This document shows positions 8,186 to 16,809 of a stretch of 64,000 nucleotides of DNA, piece after piece. Source of the stretch: Chryseobacterium indologenes (GTDB lineage: Bacteria; Bacteroidota; Bacteroidia; Flavobacteriales; Weeksellaceae); contig NZ_CP018786.1 of NCBI RefSeq assembly GCF_002025665.1, positions 1,860,001 to 1,924,000 on the forward strand. The letters are read 5' to 3'. Position 1 is the stretch's first letter, and every line of letters begins with the position of its first letter. A program made the translations under genes and the position numbers. Under the pieces are notes generated by a model. That model was not told the origin of the DNA. It made no database searches and worked only from the letters and a program-made list of their open reading frames with translations.

Positions 8186-8791
8186 ATGAAATCGAAAATT
8201 CCGGATATTTTAATTTTTTCCAGACTGATTATTGGGTTTATCATCATTTTTTTAAGTGTAATTAAAATCGAAAACTATCAGATTATTATTGTTATTCTGT
8301 TATCAATCGGGTTATTAACTGATATTTTTGATGGAATTATAGCAAGGCATCTTCAGATTTCAACTCAGAAACTCAGACGTCTGGATTCTACTGTTGATCA
8401 GATTTTCTTTATCTCGGTAGGAGTTGCAGCGTATATACAATGTCCTGAGTTTTTCAAAACAAACGCTTCCAAAATAATCATTCTTGCAGGATCTGAAGCC
8501 CTTATTTATCTGGTAAGCTTTTTAAAATTCCGAAAGGAGGTTGCGACACACTCTATTGGTGCCAAGATCTGGACTTTATTACTTTTTGGAACACTGATTC
8601 AGGTTATTTTACAATGCCAATCCATTGTTTTATTTAACCTTTGTTTTTGGGTTGGTTTACTTACCAGAGCAGAGATTATAGCTATTCTTCTTATACTGAA
8701 AACCTGGACCAATGATGTTCCTTCCATTTTTCATTCCATACAACTGAGAAAAGGGAAAACGATTAGGAAAAGTAAATTATTCAATAGTTAA
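8186..8791 (+). CDS. CDP-alcohol phosphatidyltransferase family membrane protein
   Basis: The 201-residue protein is mostly hydrophobic, with about six membrane helices. It carries the CDP-alcohol phosphotransferase motif near residues 53-76: DG-II-AR, eight residues, then D and D (DSTVD) that bind the metal and CDP. The usual Gly of the motif is replaced by Leu. The family makes phospholipids by transferring a phosphatidyl group to an alcohol; which lipid is made here is unknown. The ATG at 8186 is chosen because the upstream in-frame extension lies inside ada. It follows ada by 61 bp in the same direction and could be co-transcribed. Confidence 0.75.
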   Translation: MKSKIPDILIFSRLIIGFIIIFLSVIKIENYQIIIVILLSIGLLTDIFDGIIARHLQISTQKLRRLDSTVDQIFFISVGVAAYIQCPEFFKTNASKIIILAGSEALIYLVSFLKFRKEVATHSIGAKIWTLLLFGTLIQVILQCQSIVLFNLCFWVGLLTRAEIIAILLILKTWTNDVPSIFHSIQLRKGKTIRKSKLFNS

Positions 8792-8919
8792 TCATTTATT
8801 TTTTATAAGGATTTGATTAAAAAATACCTTCATAGAAAAATATCGGTAAAACAAAATTTAACGAAGTTTGGGAAAGCTATTTCGTTTTGATTTTTGTAAT
8901 TTTAAGCAAAAATTTACAC

Positions 8920-9522
8920 GTGAAAAAGTTAATAATAGCAGTTTGCATTTCAGTTTCAGCATTCAGTTTTGCTCAGGATTATTCTGTACCGGCAGCAAGT
9001 CCGCGTCAGAAGGTTGAGCAGCAGTTTTCTATGTCCAAAATCTCTATCGATTATGGAAGACCAGGAGTGAAAGGACGTAAGATTTTTGGAGAATTGGTTC
9101 CTTATGGCCAGGTTTGGAGAGCGGGAGCGAACTCTTCTACGAAAATTACTTTCGGACAGGCCGTTAACTTCGGCGGGAAAACAGTACCTGCAGGAACATA
9201 CGGATTATTCATCGTTCCTACAGAAAAAGAATGGAAAGTTATCCTTAATAAAGATTTCCAGCAATGGGGAGCTTATACTTACGATCCTAAACAGGATGTA
9301 GTAGACGTTACGGTACCTGTTAACAAGTTGACCGACAAACAGGAGTGGTTTGAAATCACTTTAAATCCTACTGATGAAAATACAGGAAACCTTGTCATCA
9401 AATGGGATATGGCACAGGCAGAAGTTCCATTGAAGCCATCAAAACTAGACACTGTCATCAAGATTTCTGACAAACTGAAAGAAATCAAGAAAATAGAATC
9501 AGATTCTACTAAAAAGAGCTAA
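8920..9522 (+). CDS. Secreted DUF2911 family protein
   Basis: The 200-residue protein has a GTG start at 8920, followed by a classic signal peptide (KKLIIAVCISVSAFSFAQ). The rest matches DUF2911: SPRQKVEQQFSMSKISIDYGRP, then VWRAGANSSTKITF and PAGTYGLFIVP. This beta-rich domain is widespread in Bacteroidota and probably acts in the periplasm; no biochemical role is assigned. A C-terminal tail is rich in Lys and Ser. The gene ends 3 bp before the acetyltransferase and starts a likely three-gene operon to 10421. Confidence 0.85.
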   Translation: MKKLIIAVCISVSAFSFAQDYSVPAASPRQKVEQQFSMSKISIDYGRPGVKGRKIFGELVPYGQVWRAGANSSTKITFGQAVNFGGKTVPAGTYGLFIVPTEKEWKVILNKDFQQWGAYTYDPKQDVVDVTVPVNKLTDKQEWFEITLNPTDENTGNLVIKWDMAQAEVPLKPSKLDTVIKISDKLKEIKKIESDSTKKS

Positions 9523-9525
9523 ATA

Positions 9526-10053
9526 ATGAATTTTTCTGTTCAGCCTGTTTTAGAGAATGAAGAATTTCAATTAATCCCCTTACAGAAAGGGGATTTTGAA
9601 TCTTTATATGACGTAGCTTCTGATCCGAAAGTCTGGGAACAACATCCCAACAAAGATCGTTACAAGAGAGAAGTTTTTGAAAACTTTTTCACAGGAGCTA
9701 TGGAGAGTAAAGGAGCTTTCAAAATTATGGAGAAAGCCACCGGAGATGTATTAGGAAGCAGCCGTTATTATAATTTTGATGAAGAAGACAATCATATTTT
9801 CATCGGATATACTTTCTACGGTACAAAATCATGGGGGAAAGGCATCAATCCGCAGGTTAAAAAGCTGATGTTGGATTATATTTTCCAGTTTGTAGACAAA
9901 GTTCATTTCCACATTGGAAAAGAGAATTTCCGTTCGCAGACAGCTTTGGAAAGACTTGGGGGACAAAAAATTGCTGAAGAAGAAGTAGCTTATTTTGCAG
10001 AGCCTACAAGAACCAATTTTGTGTATGAAATTAAAAAAGAAGATTGGGCATGA
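9526..10053 (+). CDS. GNAT family N-acetyltransferase
   Basis: The 175-residue protein has the Acetyltransf_3 (RimJ/RimL-like) fold: LENEEFQLIPLQKGDFESLYDVASDPKVWEQHP, then IFIGYTF, KSWGKGINPQVKKLM (acetyl-CoA pyrophosphate loop) and FHIGKENFRSQTALERLGG. Such enzymes acetylate protein N-termini or small amines with acetyl-CoA; the substrate is not predictable here. It is flanked by the DUF2911 gene (3-bp gap) and overlaps the cupin gene by 4 bp (ATGA). Confidence 0.88.
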   Translation: MNFSVQPVLENEEFQLIPLQKGDFESLYDVASDPKVWEQHPNKDRYKREVFENFFTGAMESKGAFKIMEKATGDVLGSSRYYNFDEEDNHIFIGYTFYGTKSWGKGINPQVKKLMLDYIFQFVDKVHFHIGKENFRSQTALERLGGQKIAEEEVAYFAEPTRTNFVYEIKKEDWA

Positions 10054-10421
10054 AAAAATATAAAATCCAGCAGTCTCCATTTGTAGTTCCCACAACAGAT
10101 GGGAAACTGATCGAAGAACACTGGGGAAACTCTACGGGAAATTCTACTGTTTCTATTGCTCACATGGTGGCTCCTCCGGATTGGAGCGAACCTCACCAGA
10201 CTCCTGAATTTGATGAGTTTACCTACATTATTTCAGGGAAAAAACAATTTGAAATAGACGGAGAAATTGTTGTTCTTGAAAAAGGACAGAGTATTCTTAT
10301 TGAAAAAGGAGCAAGAATCCGTTACAGCAATCCGTTTTCAGAACCTTGCGAATATCTTGCAATCTGTCTTCCTGCATTTTCTATGGAATTGGTACATAGG
10401 GAAGAGGAAGGTGTAGACTAA
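10050..10421 (+). CDS. Small cupin domain protein
   Basis: The 123-residue single-domain beta-barrel protein has cupin motif 1 around EPHQTPEFDEFTYIISGKKQFEIDGE and motif 2 around GQSILIEKGARIRYSNP. His in PHQTPEFDE and the following Glu residues may bind a metal. The ATG overlapping the previous stop codon (ATGA) is preferred over an upstream TTG at 10044. The function is unknown; sugar isomerase, dioxygenase and sensing roles all occur in the fold. A terminator follows, so this is the last gene of its operon. Confidence 0.8.
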   Translation: MKKYKIQQSPFVVPTTDGKLIEEHWGNSTGNSTVSIAHMVAPPDWSEPHQTPEFDEFTYIISGKKQFEIDGEIVVLEKGQSILIEKGARIRYSNPFSEPCEYLAICLPAFSMELVHREEEGVD

Positions 10422-10442
10422 TAAATAATTAAAAAAATATAC

Positions 10443-10484
10443 AAAAAAAGCAAATCTGCGGAAAGGTGGGTTTGCTTTTTTTTG
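10443..10484 (+). terminator. Terminator after the cupin gene
   Basis: Stem AAAAAAGCAAATC / GGTTTGCTTTTTT with one G-T pair, 12-nt loop and T8 run. Confidence 0.8.
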
Positions 10485-10670
10485 TGTAATTACTCCATCA
10501 TGAAAAAATAATCATGGATTGCTGATTTCTTTGATGTTAATTTTCAATATATTTTTATTAAGAATGCCTGTCAATACTAGGTTTCGCCATAGTTTTTTCT
10601 TTTTCATGCTTGATAATTTTAATTTATTTTGTAAGTTCGCGGACTTAAAAAAATGAACTAATTAAAATCT

Positions 10671-11051
10671 ATGAAAAACAAATTATCAATTGTATTCATG
10701 CTGGGGATTGCACTTTCTACTACTTCATGTGCAACCATTTTTACAGGAACTCAGGATTCAATCGCTTTTTCTTCAAGCCCTGAAGGAGCAAAAGTATTTC
10801 ACAAAGGAATAGAAAAGTGTACAACACCTTGTACCACAAAAATCCCAAGAGCTTTAGGGAAGCAGATGGTCACATTTGAAAAAGAAGGATTTGAGAAGCA
10901 AGAAATAAAGTTGACAAAAACTTTTAATGCCGTGACTTTACTAAATATTATTCTGGGAGGAGCAATAGGAGTAGGAATTGATGCTGCAACAGGTTCTCTT
11001 ACCAAGTATTCTCCAAAAAAATATGATGTTGAGCTTCAGGCTAAACCGTAA
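10671..11051 (+). CDS. Small lipoprotein with PEGA-like domain
   Basis: The 126-residue protein has a lipoprotein signal with lipobox TTSC at about residue 19, followed by a PEGA-type beta domain (SSSPEGAKVFHKG, then CTTPCTTKIPRALGKQMVTFEKEGF). A Gly-rich hydrophobic stretch (LLNIILGGAIGVGIDAATG) near residues 90-110 suggests a second membrane contact. PEGA domains usually bind surface polymers in the envelope. The two Cys in CTTPC could form a disulfide. It is a single-gene unit between a terminator and a convergent terminator. Confidence 0.8.
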   Translation: MKNKLSIVFMLGIALSTTSCATIFTGTQDSIAFSSSPEGAKVFHKGIEKCTTPCTTKIPRALGKQMVTFEKEGFEKQEIKLTKTFNAVTLLNIILGGAIGVGIDAATGSLTKYSPKKYDVELQAKP

Positions 11052-11072
11052 TTAAGCTAACAATATAAAAGT

Positions 11073-11110
11073 AAAAAGGCAAATTCATCAGTACATGAAT
11101 TTGCCTTTTT
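11073..11110. terminator. Bidirectional terminator
   Basis: A perfect 16-bp stem AAAAAGGCAAATTCAT with a 6-nt loop and T-runs on both strands lies between the convergent lipoprotein and dienelactone hydrolase genes. Confidence 0.9.
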
Positions 11111-11114
11111 ATAT

Positions 11115-11858
11115 TTATTTTAAAATTTCTTTAAGGAAGAGCAGCGTATGATTCCATGCTCTTTTGGCCATTGTTGCATTGTAATCCGGTGATTTCGGAT
11201 CTGTGAATGTATGCTTAGAATGAGCATATGTGATGATCTGCCAGTCGGCATTTCCTTCATTCATTTCTTTGATGAGGTTATTATAATCCTCAGGAGTTAC
11301 ACTTTTATCATCAGCCGGATTTTCAACCAGGATTTTAGCCGTCAAAGTCTCATTTTTTCTGCTCTGATCTCTGCCCAGACTTCCGTGGATGGAAACCACA
11401 CCTGCAACAGGAAGATGTCCTCTTGCGGATTCCAAAGCTCCTGTACCTCCGAAACAGTACCCGATAACTGCTACTTTATCAGAAATAGCTCCGTTTTTCT
11501 TCAGTTGTTCCAAAGCCAGTGAAATTCTTTTCTGGTATTCCTGATAATTTTGTTTGTAATATCCGGAAGTTTTAGCAGCAGATTCATTGTCAGTCGGAAT
11601 TTTTCCTTCACCGTAGATATCAGCAATAAAAGCAATATAGCCTTGCTTTTCTAGTTCAAGAGCGGCTGTTTTAGCTTCTTCATCAATCCCTTTCCAGGCT
11701 GGGAGAATAAGAACTCCCGGAAGTTTCTTTCCTGTATTGGAGGTAATTAAGCCATTCAGTTTCTGTGCGCCGTCCTGATAGGAAACCGTTTTAAGTTTCT
11801 GACTGAAAAGGGTTCCTGAAGCCATAATCATTGTGGTTAATAAGATGGAACGTATCAT
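11115..11858 (-). CDS. Secreted dienelactone hydrolase family protein
   Basis: The 247-residue protein has a signal peptide (IRSILLTTMIMASGTLFSQ). The alpha/beta-hydrolase domain has the dienelactone-hydrolase nucleophile elbow GYCFGG with a Cys nucleophile, an acid in NPADDKSVTP and a catalytic His in HSKHTFTDP. Family members hydrolyse lactones or esters; the substrate is unknown and the secreted location is unlike the cytoplasmic chlorocatechol enzymes. It stands alone, with the upstream TSP3 gene 53 bp away in the same direction. Confidence 0.88.
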   Translation of the reverse strand: MIRSILLTTMIMASGTLFSQKLKTVSYQDGAQKLNGLITSNTGKKLPGVLILPAWKGIDEEAKTAALELEKQGYIAFIADIYGEGKIPTDNESAAKTSGYYKQNYQEYQKRISLALEQLKKNGAISDKVAVIGYCFGGTGALESARGHLPVAGVVSIHGSLGRDQSRKNETLTAKILVENPADDKSVTPEDYNNLIKEMNEGNADWQIITYAHSKHTFTDPKSPDYNATMAKRAWNHTLLFLKEILK

Positions 11859-11911
11859 ATTATTTTATTTTGTAATTTTTTGAAATCCTCAACTAAATTA
11901 ATGAAAATAAC

Positions 11912-12871
11912 TTATTGCGGAGTATTGTTTCTCTGAAGTTCCCACTTCTTATTTTTATATTCATATATTACACTGTTTTGATTATAGCTTGCTTTAATTT
12001 TATAAGGAGTAATAAAATCTAATAAGATGTTAATTGGGAATTCGGTGGTGCTTGCCTGTTTGCCTTTTATTTTTATTTTGTAGGATTCCGGATCATAGTA
12101 TTTTATAAGATAATCGAAATTTTTATTACCGATTATTTTGCGATATGCATTAATACTTTCAGGGATGATAGATGTTGACAAATAGATATCCATACCATAT
12201 TTTGTACGGGCATATTCAAGGACGTTTTTATTCCAAAATCTGATGATCAGAAAATTATATCCGGGAGAAATACCCTCATCAGGCGTATCAATATCAATGT
12301 AAGACTTTTTGTCTATGTATTGAATATGGAAAAAAGCTTTTCGGCCAGCAAGATCTTTTTTAGATATTGTTTGTACAAGATCATCTAAAACTCTCTTGTT
12401 GATCATGTTGTAAATACCTTCAATATTTTTAACATTCATCTTGATCTTCTCCATTCGGATATTGACATCATCGTTCCCAAAAGAACAAACTATTACATGA
12501 CATCCATTAGCATGAGCCGGCCCCGGAACTGTAGGACATGCATCATCTTTATCCAAAATACCATCACCATCTGTATCCTCCCATGGGCAACCGTTGTTTT
12601 CTATAGGGCCTTCAACGGTAGGGCAGTTATCATCCTTATCTATTATGCCATCCTTATCAGTATCCTGCCATGGACAACCGTTATTTTCTATTGGGCCTGC
12701 TTCTATAGGGCATTTATCAAGATACAATGGAATATTGTCTTTATCTTCGTCAGAAAAGCAATGTTTTTTATTGAATTCTTTACGGCATTTTCTTAATGTT
12801 TCTTTGTTTTCAATACTTTGTGCGTGAGAGTAAATTCCCACGAAGATCAACAGCAATAAAATCTTTCTCAT
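11912..12871 (-). CDS. Secreted protein with thrombospondin type 3 repeats
   Basis: The 319-residue protein starts with a signal peptide ([18 protein letters not shown]; the ATG at 12871 is chosen over an upstream in-frame ATG). Between about residues 40 and 130 are three Ca-binding TSP3-type repeats of DxDxDxIxDxxDxCP form joined by near-identical [10 protein letters not shown] linkers. In many Bacteroidota such repeats link to an OmpA domain, but none is visible here. The remaining 190 residues, rich in Lys, Ile and Tyr, are not recognised. It is probably periplasmic or surface-exposed and calcium-stabilised. Confidence 0.8.
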   Translation of the reverse strand: MRKILLLLIFVGIYSHAQSIENKETLRKCRKEFNKKHCFSDEDKDNIPLYLDKCPIEAGPIENNGCPWQDTDKDGIIDKDDNCPTVEGPIENNGCPWEDTDGDGILDKDDACPTVPGPAHANGCHVIVCSFGNDDVNIRMEKIKMNVKNIEGIYNMINKRVLDDLVQTISKKDLAGRKAFFHIQYIDKKSYIDIDTPDEGISPGYNFLIIRFWNKNVLEYARTKYGMDIYLSTSIIPESINAYRKIIGNKNFDYLIKYYDPESYKIKIKGKQASTTEFPINILLDFITPYKIKASYNQNSVIYEYKNKKWELQRNNTPQ

Positions 12872-12944
12872 AGTTATAAAAAAATCCTCACCTAAATTAG
12901 TTAAATACAATTTAATAGTGAGGACGGTAAATATTATAAAATTT

Positions 12945-13565
12945 TTATTGATCTGAACTGAAAATGCCCAGCTTGATTAATTCCTGCTCCAGATTGGTGT
13001 CAGATGTAACCTGAACAGTAATGAATCCCAGTGACTGTGCCATTTCAATATTCTTTGTATTATCATCAATGAAAACTGATTCCTCAGCCTTGATATTGTA
13101 TCTGTTTAACAGAACATGCCATATTTTAGGATCAGGTTTGATTAGTTTTTCTGTTCCGGAAACCACAATTTTTCCGTCGAAGATCTGGAAGAAATCATAA
13201 TTTTCCAATGCGTAAGGAAAGGTTTCTTCAGACCAGTTGGTAAGCCCGAACAGTTGATAATCCGTGTTTTTCAGTTTTCTCAGTACTTCTACATTTTGTG
13301 GAATATCGCTTTTCAGCATTACCGTCCAGTTGTCATAGAAAGCGCGGATTTCTTTTTCCCATTCCGGGAATTTTTTCACCTGGATTTCTGTTCCTTCGGC
13401 AAGACTTCTTCCTCGGTCCTGTTCAATATTCCATTCATCATGGGTAATATTTTCAAGAAAATATTCCATTTTTTCGTTATCATTAAAATAATCTTTAAAA
13501 TAATATCTCGGATTCCAGTCCATGAGTACGCCTCCGAAATCGAATATGATGTTTTTTATTTTCAT
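12945..13565 (-). CDS. HAD family hydrolase (YihX-like)
   Basis: The 206-residue protein has HAD motif [13 protein letters not shown] with the Asp nucleophile at residue 9, motif II FGLTNWS, motif III Lys in [11 protein letters not shown], and motif [16 protein letters not shown]. The length and the DFGGVL start resemble the glucose-1-phosphatase/haloacid-dehalogenase-like subgroup. It is a soluble phosphatase with an unpredicted sugar- or nucleotide-phosphate substrate. It lies 30 bp downstream of the HSDR_N gene, in the same direction. Confidence 0.88.
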   Translation of the reverse strand: MKIKNIIFDFGGVLMDWNPRYYFKDYFNDNEKMEYFLENITHDEWNIEQDRGRSLAEGTEIQVKKFPEWEKEIRAFYDNWTVMLKSDIPQNVEVLRKLKNTDYQLFGLTNWSEETFPYALENYDFFQIFDGKIVVSGTEKLIKPDPKIWHVLLNRYNIKAEESVFIDDNTKNIEMAQSLGFITVQVTSDTNLEQELIKLGIFSSDQ

Positions 13566-13595
13566 AATTAATATGGTTGTGAATTGTTGTTATTT

Positions 13596-14027
13596 TTATT
13601 CAGGTCTGTAAAACTGATACTGTCCGTCTTCATAATAAGCATTGATATGCTGAAGTCCGTTAGTCAGAATAATTTCTCTGGCTCCGATAATAGAATTGTA
13701 TCTGGCAGTCTGCTCAAATGTTTTTTCTGTTAGTTTGATCTGCGGAGCTTTACATTCAATCAGAATTACGGGTTCTGTTTTTTCAGTAACCAGAAGGTCA
13801 ATTCTTTTGGTAAGGCCATTCAGAATAATCTTTTTTTCGGTAATCAGAGCAGATGTAGAGTAAGATTTTACAGTAAGATAATAATGTATCCAGTGTTGTC
13901 TGACCCATTCCTCAGGAGTGAGCAGAAGATAAGTTTTGCGAACCAAATCATAAATAAAAAACTTATCTTTGTCTTTCTTGAATTTAAAATCAAAAGTTTC
14001 CTGAAAATTCAGTTTTGGAAGTTCCAT
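13596..14027 (-). CDS. HsdR N-terminal (HSDR_N) nuclease-domain protein
   Basis: The 143-residue protein matches the stand-alone HSDR_N domain: RIDLLV followed by PVILIECKAP, the D-x15-ExK core of PD-(D/E)xK nucleases, then EQTARYN, which resembles the QxxxY motif of RecB-like nucleases. No helicase or methylase gene is nearby, so it is not part of a type I restriction system. Start MELPKLN at 14027 is chosen; an upstream ATG at 14060 would overlap holA. It diverges from holA with only 7 bp between the two start codons, a pairing I recall from other Bacteroidota, which suggests a housekeeping role at the replisome. Confidence 0.75.
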   Translation of the reverse strand: MELPKLNFQETFDFKFKKDKDKFFIYDLVRKTYLLLTPEEWVRQHWIHYYLTVKSYSTSALITEKKIILNGLTKRIDLLVTEKTEPVILIECKAPQIKLTEKTFEQTARYNSIIGAREIILTNGLQHINAYYEDGQYQFYRPE

Positions 14028-14034
14028 TAATAAG

Positions 14035-15072
14035 ATGAAAGAATTAGATTTAATCCTCAAAAATATTAAAAATAAAGAAGTTTTACCTATTTATTTTTTC
14101 CATGGAGAAGAAGCTTACTTCATTGATGTTGCTGTAAAAGCCCTTGAACATAACTTTTTGGAAGAAGATGAAAAAGCCTTCAACCAAACGGTTACTTACG
14201 GAAAAGATACTTCTTATCAGGAAGTTCTTTCCCTGGCAAGACAGTTTCCGATGATGGGAGATAAGCAGGTGATTATTGTGAAAGAAGCTCAGGATTTACG
14301 ATTCAATGAAGAGGAAAACAGAATTCTGGAATCTTATGTAGACAACCCTGTTCCTTCTACAGTGTTGGTCTTTGCTCATAAACACAAGAAACTGGACAGC
14401 AGAAAAAAAGCAGCCAAAGCATTAGATAAAGCCAAAGTGCTTTTCCTGAGTGAATCTGTAAAGGAAAATAATCTTCCCAAATGGATCTCAGATGAATGTA
14501 TAAAGCTTTCTATCAAAACGGCTCCCAATATTTCTCATCTTCTGGCAGAATACTTAGGGAACGACCTTTCAAGAATTGCTAATGAACTGAACAAGTTAAA
14601 GATCATTCTTAAAGAAGGAGAGATTCTTGATGGATCGATAGTTGAAAACCATATCGGAATCAGTAAAGAATATAATATTTTTGAGCTTCAGAAGGCTTTG
14701 GGAACTAAAAATGCCAATACAGCTTTTAAAATTGCACATTTTATGGGTAAAAATCCGAAGAATAATCCTTTTGTCATGATGTTGGCAAGCCTTTACAATT
14801 ATTTTTCAAATGTGATTATTTATCAGACAATGGCCGGGCAGTCGCCACAGACTATTGCTTCACAGATGGGAGTAAATCCTTATTTTATCAAAGACTATGC
14901 AGAAAGTGCAAGACTTTATCCTTTGAAACATGCCACAAGAGTCATTTCTATTTTACGTGAATTCGATATGAAAGGTAAAGGACTTGGAGCGGTAAATATG
15001 GGGGAAGCAGAGTTGATCAGAGAACTGGTGTACAAGATTATCAATGTAGATAAGATTAAGATGAAAGTGTGA
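14035..15072 (+). CDS. holA: DNA polymerase III subunit delta
   Basis: The 345-residue protein is a clamp-loader delta subunit. The N-terminus VLPIYFFHGEEAYFIDVAVKAL is the typical start, followed by PMMGDKQVIIVKEAQDL and VLVFAHKHKKLD. The middle EYLGNDLSRIANELNKL and the C-terminal helical collar ELQKALGTKNANTAFKIAHFMGKNPKNNPF complete the domain order. Delta opens the beta sliding clamp during loading on primed DNA. Length and order are normal. It is divergent from the HSDR_N gene, and its promoter must overlap that gene because the gap is only 7 bp. Confidence 0.93.
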   Translation: MKELDLILKNIKNKEVLPIYFFHGEEAYFIDVAVKALEHNFLEEDEKAFNQTVTYGKDTSYQEVLSLARQFPMMGDKQVIIVKEAQDLRFNEEENRILESYVDNPVPSTVLVFAHKHKKLDSRKKAAKALDKAKVLFLSESVKENNLPKWISDECIKLSIKTAPNISHLLAEYLGNDLSRIANELNKLKIILKEGEILDGSIVENHIGISKEYNIFELQKALGTKNANTAFKIAHFMGKNPKNNPFVMMLASLYNYFSNVIIYQTMAGQSPQTIASQMGVNPYFIKDYAESARLYPLKHATRVISILREFDMKGKGLGAVNMGEAELIRELVYKIINVDKIKMKV

Positions 15073-15364
15073 GGCGAATTGTGAGATACGTGTTCCGAGA
15101 TAATGAGATACGTGATTCGAAGTTTGAGATAGGAGGGTAAAAAGAAAAAAGTTTTAAATTTTCTTACCAACCTAAACCCTGTAACACCATAACTCGCATC
15201 CCGAATCCCGGAACTCGAACTGCAAAACCCACCCAGAACAATTGCCATCGAAATTCAACATATCAGATATTGACAAGTATCATTAAAATAACTTTAAAAA
15301 GAAATTAAAAATTCCGAAATTAGCGGTCTTAATTCAAATTAAATCTTTTCGAACAAAGTAAATT

Positions 15365-16306
15365 ATGGAGCAAAACATTTTAGATTGTGTGATCGTTGGA
15401 TCTGGGCCTTCTGGCTTCACCGCTGCTATCTACGCAGCAAGAGCAGACTTAAAACCTGAATTATACACAGGGTTAGAGCCGGGCGGACAATTAACAACCA
15501 CTACAGAAGTTGACAACTTCCCAGGGTATCCAGCCGGGATTACAGGTCCTGAAATGATGATGGATCTGCAAAAACAGGCAGAAAGATTTGATACCAAAGT
15601 TCATTACGAAATGATCACTAAAGCTGAATTCTCCAAGGAAGTAGGCGGTGTTCACAAATTATATGCGGGAAACAAAGAGATTCTTGCCAAAACAGTAATC
15701 ATCTCTACAGGAGCTACAGCAAAATATTTAGGTCTTGAAGATGAGAAAAAATATGCAGGTGGTGGAGTTTCTGCTTGTGCTACGTGTGACGGTTTCTTCT
15801 ACAGAGGAAAAGACGTTGTAGTAGTAGGAGCGGGAGATACAGCTGCTGAAGAAGCTACTTACCTTGCAAAACTTTGTAAAAAAGTAACGCTGTTGGTGAG
15901 AAAAGATGTATTCAGAGCTTCAAAAGCAATGGTTCACAGAGTGGAAAGTACTCCGAATATCGAAGTGAAATTTCATCATGAGCTAATCGGGATTGAAGGA
16001 GAAAACAGTTTAGTAGAAAGAGCAGTGATTATCAATAACCAGACTCAGGAGAAATCTACAGTGGATGTTGAAGGGATCTTTATTGCGATTGGTCACAAAC
16101 CGAATACAGATATCTTCGTAGGTCAGGTAGATCTTGATGAAAACGGATATATCGTGACTGAAAAAGGTTCTACAAGAACGAATCTTCCAGGGGTATTTGC
16201 TGCCGGAGACGTTCAGGATCATATCTACAGACAGGCTATTACAGCTGCAGGAAGCGGATGTATGGCTGCTATGGATGCAGAAAAATATTTAGCTGAATTA
16301 CACTAA
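15365..16306 (+). CDS. trxB: Thioredoxin-disulfide reductase
   Basis: The 313-residue flavoprotein transfers electrons from NADPH to thioredoxin. FAD-binding VGSGPSGFTAAIYAAR lies at residues 11-26, the redox pair CATC at Cys138/Cys141, the NADPH-binding GAGDTAAEEATYLA near 157-170, and the second FAD motif GVFAAGDVQD near 276-285. Length and order are standard. It is a single-gene unit with its own terminator. The 292-bp gap upstream (15073-15364) holds no gene; it contains two GAGATACGTG repeats at about 15082 and 15104. Confidence 0.96.
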   Translation: MEQNILDCVIVGSGPSGFTAAIYAARADLKPELYTGLEPGGQLTTTTEVDNFPGYPAGITGPEMMMDLQKQAERFDTKVHYEMITKAEFSKEVGGVHKLYAGNKEILAKTVIISTGATAKYLGLEDEKKYAGGGVSACATCDGFFYRGKDVVVVGAGDTAAEEATYLAKLCKKVTLLVRKDVFRASKAMVHRVESTPNIEVKFHHELIGIEGENSLVERAVIINNQTQEKSTVDVEGIFIAIGHKPNTDIFVGQVDLDENGYIVTEKGSTRTNLPGVFAAGDVQDHIYRQAITAAGSGCMAAMDAEKYLAELH

Positions 16307-16328
16307 TCGTATTCAATATATACAATAC

Positions 16329-16356
16329 AAAGCGTGCCTTATGGGTGCGCTTTTTT
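16329..16356 (+). terminator. trxB terminator
   Basis: Stem AAAGCGTGCC / GGTGCGCTTT (two G-T pairs), loop TTATG, then a T-run. Confidence 0.75.
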
Positions 16357-16429
16357 GTTTTTCAAATGCATCTTTAATTTGTTGGATAATCGCAAAGACA
16401 CAAAGATTTTTCTACTTTATGTAAATTTT

Positions 16430-16670
16430 TTAAGGCGCAAGAAAATCGAAGGTTTTCAGCAAAGAGTATACGTTATCAATTTTATCGGAGATAAAATCTT
16501 CGCCTTATAACAGTCTTTTTTAATACTACTTGTGTCTTTACGTATAGTTTTAAGACGCAATAAACTCGAAGATTTTCAGCAGAGAGTATACGTTATCAAT
16601 TTTATCGGAGATAAAATCTTTGCGCCTTATAACAGCCTTTTTTAAGATTACTTGCGCCTTTGCGTTTTTC
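16430..16670. repeat. 120-bp tandem repeat, two copies
   Basis: Two copies with an exact 120-bp offset start at about 16431 and 16551. A 37-bp core (16464-16500 and 16584-16620), beginning GAGTATACG and ending AAAATCTT, is identical; flanks carry GGCGCAA/GACGCAA and CGCCTTATAACAG. A related CGCAAAGACACAAAG lies just upstream at 16391. With the trxB terminator this accounts for most of the 503-bp gap; no gene was seen. Confidence 0.8.
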
Positions 16671-16737
16671 AAAAAAAATATTTCTTCGTATCAAATATTC
16701 AATGAAAAATTAATGAAATGGGTAATCAAAACATTAA

Positions 16738-16745
16738 TATATTTG
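16738..16745 (+). promoter_or_regulatory. Candidate -7 box for the VOC gene
   Basis: TATATTTG matches TAnnTTTG, 64 bp before the ATG at 16810. No TTTG lies at the expected -33 position. Confidence 0.3.
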
Positions 16746-16809
16746 TGAAACTGCAAAACAAATTAAATTTGCATCAGAAAACTATAGACTGAACAAAAAC
16801 GAATAAAAA

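Noticed and set aside
13596-14027. Type I restriction system
   Set aside because: Only a stand-alone HSDR_N domain; no HsdM, HsdS or helicase nearby.
16430-16670. CRISPR array
   Set aside because: Only two units of 120 bp with nearly identical sequence throughout; no spacers and no cas genes.
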